Made by a program: the position numbers and the translations under genes. The notes under the pieces were generated by a model. It had not been told where the DNA came from, did no database searches, and saw only the letters and a program-made list of their open reading frames with translations. DNA of 64,000 bases. Source: Takifugu bimaculatus. Taxonomy: Eukaryota; Chordata; Actinopteri; Tetraodontiformes; Tetraodontidae. Of this stretch, positions 57,107 through 64,000 are shown piece by piece (within the stretch, counting starts at the first letter, position 1; every line of letters begins with the position of its first letter). The stretch lies in assembly GCA_004026145.2 (NCBI GenBank), contig SWLE01000375.1, positions 186,001-250,000 of the forward strand, written 5' to 3'.

Positions 57107-58866
57107 CATGGAACCAACCAGGAAGAGATCTCAAGTCTGGGACCACTTTGAAATGGTGCCGCCGAACAAGGTAAGTGTTACAAACGTATTTTTCAACTCT
57201 TATTCACACAGTAACAAATAATAAACCACACACAGATCTCATTTTTAATTTGCAGGTGAAGTGTTTGCTTTGTTCCCGACATATAATAACAACACGTCAT
57301 CAATGATGAGGCTGCTGTGATGACGTTTCCACCAGGTGAGTGGGTGCTGTTCCAGGCAATATTAAGAGTAACTTTTAAACTTTACTGCGCAGGTTTGGGT
57401 GTATAGAATTAGTTAATTAACTAAATTAATCTTGTTCTGCTAACGTCCATATTTTATGTAGCAGGAAGCAGGAGCTTGATGAAGCTCTAGTGGATTTCAT
57501 AGTGAAAGATTCCCAGCCTCTCACTGTGGTGTCTGATCCTGGCTTCCGTGCTCTGGTGGCTAAACTGGATCCCACATGCACCCTTCCATCAAGGCAGACA
57601 GTTAAAGCCATGGTGGAGAGGAGGGATGTGGAAGAAAAGGAGAAGGCCAAGGCAGCCCTGCAGAATGTTGACAGTGTCAGCTTGAGCGCAGATATGTGGA
57701 CTTCCATCAACATGGATGCGTATCTCGCTGTCACCTGTCATGCTATTCATGCAGGTGAACTCTCCACCACCCTGGTGGGAGTTCGGCCTTTTCCTATCAG
57801 TCACACAGCAGAGAACATCGCTGGAACTGCTCGAGAGCTTTTAAGGCAGGGGTGGGGGGGTGCACATATAAAATATAAAAATCTTATTGCGTTGCGGGCC
57901 GGAACTCAAACAAAATGGCAAAAGACCTTGGCATAAACCTCAATAGAATTATGAATGATAAACTCAGTGGGATAGAAACCACAAGCATCTTCTCTTTATC
58001 GTCATTACTTGACCCAAGATTTAAAACACTCGGATTCCAAAGCCCTTCAAATGCCGAGTCAGCTGTGCACCGGTTAAAATCGGAGTGTGCGGCATTGTTG
58101 CGTAATGCACCCACCCAAGAGGACCCGCCATCCACTTCAACAGCACAGCCAGAACCAGCTGCTTCTTCCCAAGGTACAAAAATGATAGAATTTGGATCAA
58201 TAGATTTATTTGCATTGATTCATGAACAGACTAAACTTTATGTAATGTTTTATTTTGAGTCATTGATCCGTGGAAGCTGTTGGACAGGGATGCTGAAGAA
58301 GCAAGAGCGTCCAGGAATGCCACCGCTGATGCCATAGTGGAGGTGCAGCGTTATCTGTCAGCCCCTCCACTGGAACGATCACAGGACCCTCTGGTGTACT
58401 GGACGACAAACAAAGCCCGATACCCAAACCTGTACCACCTGGCAAACCAGTACCTCGCAACACCAGCATCCTCTGTGCCCTGCGAGAGGGTGTTTTCTAA
58501 AGCCGGGGAAATGGTTTCAAAAAAGAGAAACCGCCTCAAACCCTCGACTGTGGAGAAACTGTTGTTTTTAAATAAAAATGCATAAGCACACCAGTTCACC
58601 CAAGCACCTTAGGCCCATACCCCCATCTGTTCCTAAAATATATAGAAAAATAATATAATAATAATACAACATCAAAAGTGCACAAACAGCAAAACTCAAA
58701 GTGCACGCTTGCTGGGTCATCAACCTTTTACATGGCTGCAGTACCACCAATGCGCCAGCAGATGACGCCCGCGTTCGAAATGATTGAAGCTTCGAGTAAT
58801 GAACCAATTTTCAACACAATGGTCCAAAAGGGTTCAAAGCCTCATGAAACCTCATTTGGACATCAC
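57107..58866 (+). mobile_element. hAT2 transposon, best-preserved copy
   Basis: Starts MEPTRKRSQVWDHFEMVPPN (first half of a BED finger), followed by an intron-like gap and a damaged second half near 57255-57310. The core is at 57490-57840 (SLSADMWTSINMDAYLAVTC) and a middle block at 57915-58190. An open hATC region at 58280-58585 reads ASSVPCERVFSKAGEMVSKK. A 60-bp Charlie-like hAT remnant (57845-57905) breaks the core. It is inactive but younger-looking than hAT1; the hATC region lacks the stop present in the 33249 copy. Confidence 0.83.
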
Positions 58867-58880
58867 TACTTAAATGTGCA

Positions 58881-58990
58881 GGGAAGGCAAGGGAAGGCAA
58901 GGGAAGGCAAGGGAAGGCAAGGGAAGGCAAGGGAAGGCAAGGGAAGGCAAGGGAAGGCAAGGGAAGACAAGGGAAGACAAGGGAAGACAA
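58881..58990 (+). repeat. Minisatellite, eleven 10-bp units
   Basis: Eight GGGAAGGCAA units followed by three GGGAAGACAA units. Same position as the 9-bp repeat at 33646. Confidence 0.97.
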
Positions 58991-59172
58991 GACAGGCCAA
59001 CAACGCAATACTCCACAAAGCACCACAACCCTCTGGCCCTGATGGGCAGGCGCTCCCTCCTTAAGTAGGTGGCCAGATGTTAATTGCCCACAGGTGCGCC
59101 TGCCTGCAGCGCAAACTGAGCTCCTCACGCCCCCTGGAGGGAAGACCAGGCACAACCCTGGACCCCAACAAC
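58991..59172 (-). mobile_element. Remnant of the solo LTR (right part) before remnant J
   Basis: Matches 33690-33893 and 42352-42543, ending at the AACAACTGT border. Confidence 0.65.
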
Positions 59173-59230
59173 TGTGTCCAGAAATGATCCGTCAGATCAA
59201 ATTAAGAGAAGTTGAGAAAAGAACAGGTGA

Positions 59231-59296
<66 letters not shown>

Positions 59297-59784
59297 GGTA
59301 ACAGAGAGAGAGAATAACAACAGCAGCTTGTAAAGCCAAATGACGTCAATCTTACAACAAAATTTGCTTGAGAGACAGAGAACATGAAATCCAAACTGCA
59401 GACCTCTTTTAGATCACCCCTCTTGTAGTGCTCCACTGTGCCTCTATGCACGATAGTCTGGAGTATTACACAGTGTCACCTACAGTTCCCATCATCCATA
59501 TGTTGTTTATAGTAACACGTCTATAATATATGAAATATGATTATTACAATTATAAATATTACAATACTTTCCATGTAAAGTAAAGTAGACCCATATACAT
59601 TGTTTTGGTTTTATTGTTATTTTATTCAATTTTTGTTATTTTGTTTATTTCAATGCAGATGGAAAAACACTTGGTGGAAGACACATCCTCCATGCAAGTG
59701 TTGACCGGACATTTTTGAAAGTTTTCACCTCTGTTTTGCTTCCAGTTTTCTTTTTCACATGCATAACATCACTGTTGCTCAAAG
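59173..59784 (+). pseudogene. Remnant J: alpha-2 exon end and complete transmembrane exon
   Basis: 59173-59226 reads CPEMIRQIKLREVEKRT with its donor. The transmembrane exon 59659-59784 has 42 codons, as in remnant E, with one Thr-for-Phe-type difference in the hydrophobic stretch. Exons 1, 2, 4 and 6 and most of exon 3 are missing. It is a third duplicate of the E unit. Confidence 0.75.
59231..59294 (+). repeat. (CA)n microsatellite
   Basis: CA run with one CG interruption near 59255. Confidence 0.95.
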
Positions 59785-59939
59785 GTAAGTCTCACTATTT
59801 TTGTTGTAGCCTTAAAATGAGTCCAAAACAGTTTTGTTGCTAAAATAGCAATAAAACACCATCGCTGTCTGTCAAGAATACAAGAAGAAAGAGCACGTCC
59901 CACGAGACCAAGACACAAATTCTGTTGCTAGAAATTGAT

Positions 59940-60262
59940 CATTTTAAATCCGGTTATCAGGAGTTTATGTGCTAAAATTCCAAACTGTCCGAAGGCGGTG
60001 TCAGTGAATCATGTGTTTGGACCCAGAGGTCACCTCTCTGGGGGGTATTTGATTGGTGCTGTCCGGAGGCTCCGCCCACAATGCGGTTCCAGCGCTCTTT
60101 TTGAATTACGACTTTCTCCCTCATTCAAATTCTCGCACCACTCGTCTAGTTTGAGACGCGCTTTTAAGAGAATCGGTCTTTATCACAAAGAACCCTCGTC
60201 ACGGTGCTTCCAGACTGTTTCAGATGAGGACAACAAGTGTTTAGCGACCTTCATTTAGGAAG
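59940..60262 (+). promoter_or_regulatory. Putative promoter of gene K (type 1, eroded)
   Basis: Aligns with the other type-1 promoters, but the E-box is CATGTG, the CRE-like site is GAGGTCAC and the inverted CCAAT is lost. The GC box GGCTCCGCCCAC at 60068-60079 remains. Expression of K may be weaker or differently controlled. Confidence 0.45.
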
Positions 60263-63262
60263 ATGAACATTTGTCTTCTGTTTTTGATCCTGCTCCCAGC
60301 AGCAGAATGCGGTAAGTTGAGGAAACTTTCTTTACACGCACGTTCTGAGCGCTGTGTTGCGCTTTTCTCAGGTAGAAATAGACAAACAATCAATCAGCTC
60401 TCTGTGTAGATGCTCTTCTCCCACATTTGGTCTTGTTCCTCTCAGATGCCCCCCAAAGACTCACACCATAAAAACCTATTAAAGATAATAAAAAGAGAGT
60501 ACAATAAGAAATAAAATAGAATACATTAAAAATATAATATAAATATAAAACTATTGTTGCGTTTGCAAAGTAAAGGCAATACAACTTAGATTACCATTGA
60601 CACACAATCGTGTGTGCCTTTTATTGAAGCCACAACAAGTAGTAGAAAAAATAAAATTAGAGCGGGAAAAACACGCACCCCCGCCCCTCAACTCCCACGG
60701 TCCGTGAAAGGGGCCGTGCCAAATTACCCGACTTAGTTGTCGGCAAATAGCGCGAGCGAATGAGGAACTCATACATAGCAAAATGCTCAACAGGACTATG
60801 GCAATGGAACAGATATGAACAATGATGGTGAATTATGATATACAAGTGACCGCTACACTATTAAAAAAAACCTCCCTTTGTTTTTGTTTAGCTCTGCAAT
60901 AAAAACATCAATAGCGAATAATGCACCAGGAAGCTGGTGAAATACTTGAAGATATTTGGGCAGTGACACTATTCGAAACGCCAACATGGGTCACGGAACG
61001 TGGAAACTTCAGTGTTTCCGTTTCCAGTGCGGGGACTGTTCCTGACTGAGCCGTTAGGGGGCGCAGCAGTAGTGCACACTGAGACTTCCGGTTGATGCAA
61101 CCTCTGCTAAAGTACCTCTGCCCTGTGCGCGTGTGTGTGTTTTTAATATTTTAATCTCAAAAGCATATGCATGAAAGTTGCAGGTAACTGTCCAAACACA
61201 GATGTATTTTTTAGTTGTTGACTATCTGAGGATTTGCTTTGATTTTGATGCCTGCACACAGAGTACGAAGAGAGTGGAGATTAAACCTCTTTTCTTATTT
61301 GTGCCTGTTCAGGTACTGTAGTAAACCTTGTTTATATTCAGTTTATGAGGAACCTATTATGATATTTTGGGTTATTGTTGGGTCTTTTGACCTGTTTCTC
61401 ATCCTGCTGCTCCATGTTTCCTTCACAGCTTGTGGAAAGAGGCTGTTTTTCATTCTGGATGTTTGTTTTTAGTGGTGTTTTGTCCAGTTGAGTGTTTGTG
61501 AAGAGGGATTATAGTAGGGGAACGAGGAAGCAGCCCTGAGGAGTTCTGGTGACCAGGATGAGAGGAGATGAGATGTGGGTTTTTATCCTGACATGTGGTG
61601 GTCTGGCTCAAAGAGGATCAATGATGATGATCAAAGAGATATTTTCGCTTTTTTTGATACCGTCCACCAATTTGAGCAGATACGACTCACAGCTTAAGGT
61701 TTAAAATAATTAACCATAATATTAAACTGTCTACATCTTTCAATATTAATTTGACAAGACCTGAGATTGGGATCAATTTATAACATGATTATTTTTGTCA
61801 GAACCGCTGATCCCACTGTGAGGGTCCAGAGTTTTGACTCCATTTGTTTGTGTGTTTCAGGTTCCCATTCTCTAGAGTTCTTGTCTACAGGACGTGTTCA
61901 GCCTGGATCTGGGCTCCATTTTGAACAAGTTACAGAGTTTGATGGAGTTGTGATCTCTCACTGTGACAGTGGGACACAACAAGAACACTTCAAACCCGTC
62001 CTGGAATCCCACAACTTAACTGGGAGCTGCAGAGCAGCATGTTATGATGTTTTTGATGCTCTCAAAGAGATTTCTAAATTCATCAATCACACACAGAGTA
62101 AGTTTGTAGCACATTTGCTTTGTCATGTGTTTATTTTGGTGAAAATGAACTGAACATTTTACATAAAACAATCCTTGTAGATGTTCAGCGGCGGCGTGGC
62201 TGCATCACGTCAGACGAGAGGCTTGAATCTGCTTTTGACAACTGGGCAGTGAATGGAGAGAGTTTCATTCAGTTTGATGCTGGAGCTCAGAAATGGAAAG
62301 CCCTGTCTCCTTCTGCAGAAATGATTAAAGATTCGTGGAACGGCTATGAGGCTCGGAAGCATGTGTTTGGACAGTTCATCAGGAGATACTGTCCAGAAAT
62401 GATCCATCAGATCAAATTAAAAGAAACGGAAAAAAGAACAGGTGAATAAACACACACATATATTTGTACTTGTATCTTTGTGAGGACTAAAATCTAACAA
62501 CCACACAGATTTGGCTCATTGGACATAATTCAGGAATTAACCTGAACACATATAAAAGTATCTTTTCTTCCCCTGGCTGGTCCCACCCTGATCATCACCT
62601 TTTCTATCCCTTTTCTCATCAGTGCGCAACGTTGAGCTTCAGTCTGTGTCCAGGCCTCAGACAACTGTCGGCATGTCACGTTGGTCCAGACAGTTAATAA
62701 ATGTAACAGTTGAAATACTCTAAACAGAGTCAGTTACACTTTCTGTTATTCGGAGCACAGCTTTCAAAATATTAAAAATAAGTTTATTACAATAACACAT
62801 GACGACATGCTGCATAGAGTAAAGTATGGCCAGTTTGGTGATTACAATAATCATGTTTTTGTTGTTTATACTCTTTTATGAGCAGATGGAAACACACTTG
62901 ATGGACGACACATCCTTTACATCCAGATGACGTTTTGGAGAATTATCGGCATCATCTTTACAGTTTGTTGTTTAATCTCCGTAATGACTCTTTTGTGTAA
63001 GTCTCACTTCTTTGATTGTAACTTTCAAGTCAGTCTGTGAGCTGATATTTTACTATTGTGGCCCTGCATTAATAGAATGTTAATGATGTTTCTTGTGAAA
63101 TACACCTGTCAGCATCTATTAATTGTTCCTTCATTTTATTTCTTCATAGTCACAAGAGAGGAAGAAGTGGCAAAGAAAACTTTTCTCACGAGTCCATTGA
63201 TGAATAACTGGGGGAAGATGGATTTTATCCACGGAGGACTTGAGCAGAGACGACATCAATGA
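60263..63262 (+). CDS. Gene K: class I-like gene lacking the alpha-3 exon, still in frame
   Basis: Exons 60263-60311, 61861-62097, 62181-62441, 62886-62996 and 63150-63262. Exon 4 and parts of both flanking introns are deleted at about 62606-62622. Because every intron is phase 1, splicing exon 3 to the transmembrane exon keeps the frame and predicts a 256-residue alpha-1/alpha-2/membrane protein. Alpha-1 has private changes (NLTGSCRAACYD). The alpha-2 helix reads KDSWNGYEARKHVFGQFIRR before Cys71. The tail is about 37 residues, longer than in D and F because indels moved the stop. An alpha-3-less layout is known in mammalian ULBP/RAET1 and EPCR-type molecules. It could be a functional Ig-less receptor ligand or a decaying gene. 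Confidence 0.7.
60466..60874 (+). other. Alternative intron-1 segment shared only with gene A
   Basis: Counterpart of 3611-4022, nearly identical. It links genes A and K, whose transmembrane modules nevertheless differ. Confidence 0.6.
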
Positions 63263-63747
63263 TCCAGGATGTTTTACTCTTCATGCTGAAAGTGCACGTC
63301 TATAGAAACGTGTAGACCTGAACAGAGGATCCAAAGTCACATGTGCTGTAATATTTGGACTGTGTTGTCATCCAGTAGCAGAGCTTTGAGACTTATGCTG
63401 CTGACACGGGTCTAACCTTCACTGACTGTCATCTTTTTTAAGAAGCCAAGAAGCCAAACTATGGAAAGCTTGAGCACTTTGACCCGTCTTATGTTATGAA
63501 GTTCTTCCTACAAGAATCTAACAAATTCATGTGAAACTGGTCGACTAATATTGTGTGTAAAATAATAAACTGTTTAACAGTGTTTGTAAAATAACTTGCA
63601 GAACTTGATATGTGAAATCATTCGTTTCTATTTATTATTAAATGTTTGTAAACATTGTATGTTTTTACTTCCTGCAATAAATGAGTTTTATTTTTGTTAA
63701 GAGCCTGTGTGATAATGTTCATTTTCATTTACATGAGGGAATGTTTG
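63263..63747 (+). other. 3' untranslated region of gene K
   Basis: Homologous to the 3' flanks of D and F, with AATAAA at 63676-63681 as the likely polyadenylation signal. Confidence 0.5.
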
Positions 63748-63860
63748 ATTAGATGAGATGGTTACCATTGTCTCATCACAGCAACAAGGTTGTGGGTTCC
63801 AATCCCCTGGGATCGCAGCTTCATCAGTGCAGTTTGGAAGTTCTCCCAGGATGTTTCATG
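63748..63860 (+). repeat. Degraded teleost tRNA-like repeat, second copy
   Basis: Same sequence as 25232-25335, including the B-box-like GGTTCCAATCC. It lies at the same distance behind gene K as the first copy behind gene D. The shared flank continues to the end of the window. Confidence 0.55.
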
Positions 63861-64000
63861 AAATGACCACTGACTCTTTTAGTTCATTTGTGTTTTACCC
63901 ATTTTGAAAATAAACAAAAAACTTTAATTTGGCCAGGTTTAGTTGCATATTTGGTCTCATATTTTAGTCTTTTTCTGGTCATTAAAGTACCGGTAATGTC

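Noticed and set aside
4402..61472. A 77-codon open frame in intron 1, present in A (4402), C (19132), F (36230), H (44067) and K (61239)
   Set aside because: The copies differ by about five amino-acid changes and only one silent change, so there is no sign of purifying selection. It persists because the intron is recently duplicated.

Overview
The window looks like a vertebrate, most likely teleost, genomic segment. The evidence is spliced multi-exon genes with GT/AG introns that are all phase 1. It also carries a chromodomain-bearing Ty3/Gypsy retrotransposon of the fish Sushi type, hAT transposons, an L2/CR1-like LINE with the usual fish 3' tail, a Jockey/I-like LINE, and degraded copies of a common teleost tRNA-like repeat. 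No bacterial genes, rRNA, CRISPR array or confident tRNA gene was seen.

The core content is a tandem array on the + strand of divergent MHC class I-like genes, labelled A to K here. Each full copy has a signal-peptide exon, an alpha-1-like exon (79 codons), an alpha-2-like exon (87 codons, Cys8 and Cys71 spaced exactly as the class I alpha-2 disulfide), an Ig-like alpha-3 exon (87 codons), a transmembrane exon and a short tail exon. Open, full-length copies are A (3410-6862, 338 aa), D (21295-24420, 317 aa), F (35450-38972, 319 aa) and H (43424-46299, 341 aa). K (60263-63262) has lost its alpha-3 exon but stays in frame (256 aa predicted). I (48836-51458) carries one nonsense codon in alpha-1. 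C (18361-20134) is cut off inside exon 3. B (exon 1 at 8828, exon 2 start at 16092) is a third subfamily broken by a Gypsy insertion and a LINE. E, G and J are exon 3 plus transmembrane-exon remnants.

Layout: 1-2940 LINE and hAT3; 2941-7385 gene A; 8828-16153 broken gene B with the nested Gypsy; 16154-17880 LINE and hAT3 again; 18060-20134 gene C; 20135-25230 gene D; 25599-34542 remnant E, split by a solo LTR that itself holds hAT1, a TA-flanked MITE, hAT2 and an L2; 34700-38972 gene F; 39356-43063 hAT1 and remnant G; 43140-46740 gene H; 47041-52110 gene I; 52545-58866 LINE, hAT3, a TG...CA element and hAT2; 59171-59784 remnant J; 59940-63700 gene K.

The genes are mosaics. The centre (exons 2-4) is nearly identical between copies, while two intact promoter/signal modules and several transmembrane/tail modules are combined differently. 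Differences between copies in the extracellular part concentrate in about 20 residues of the alpha-2 helix. Classical peptide-anchor residues are not conserved, so these are probably non-classical molecules. The precise teleost class I lineage cannot be settled from sequence reading alone.
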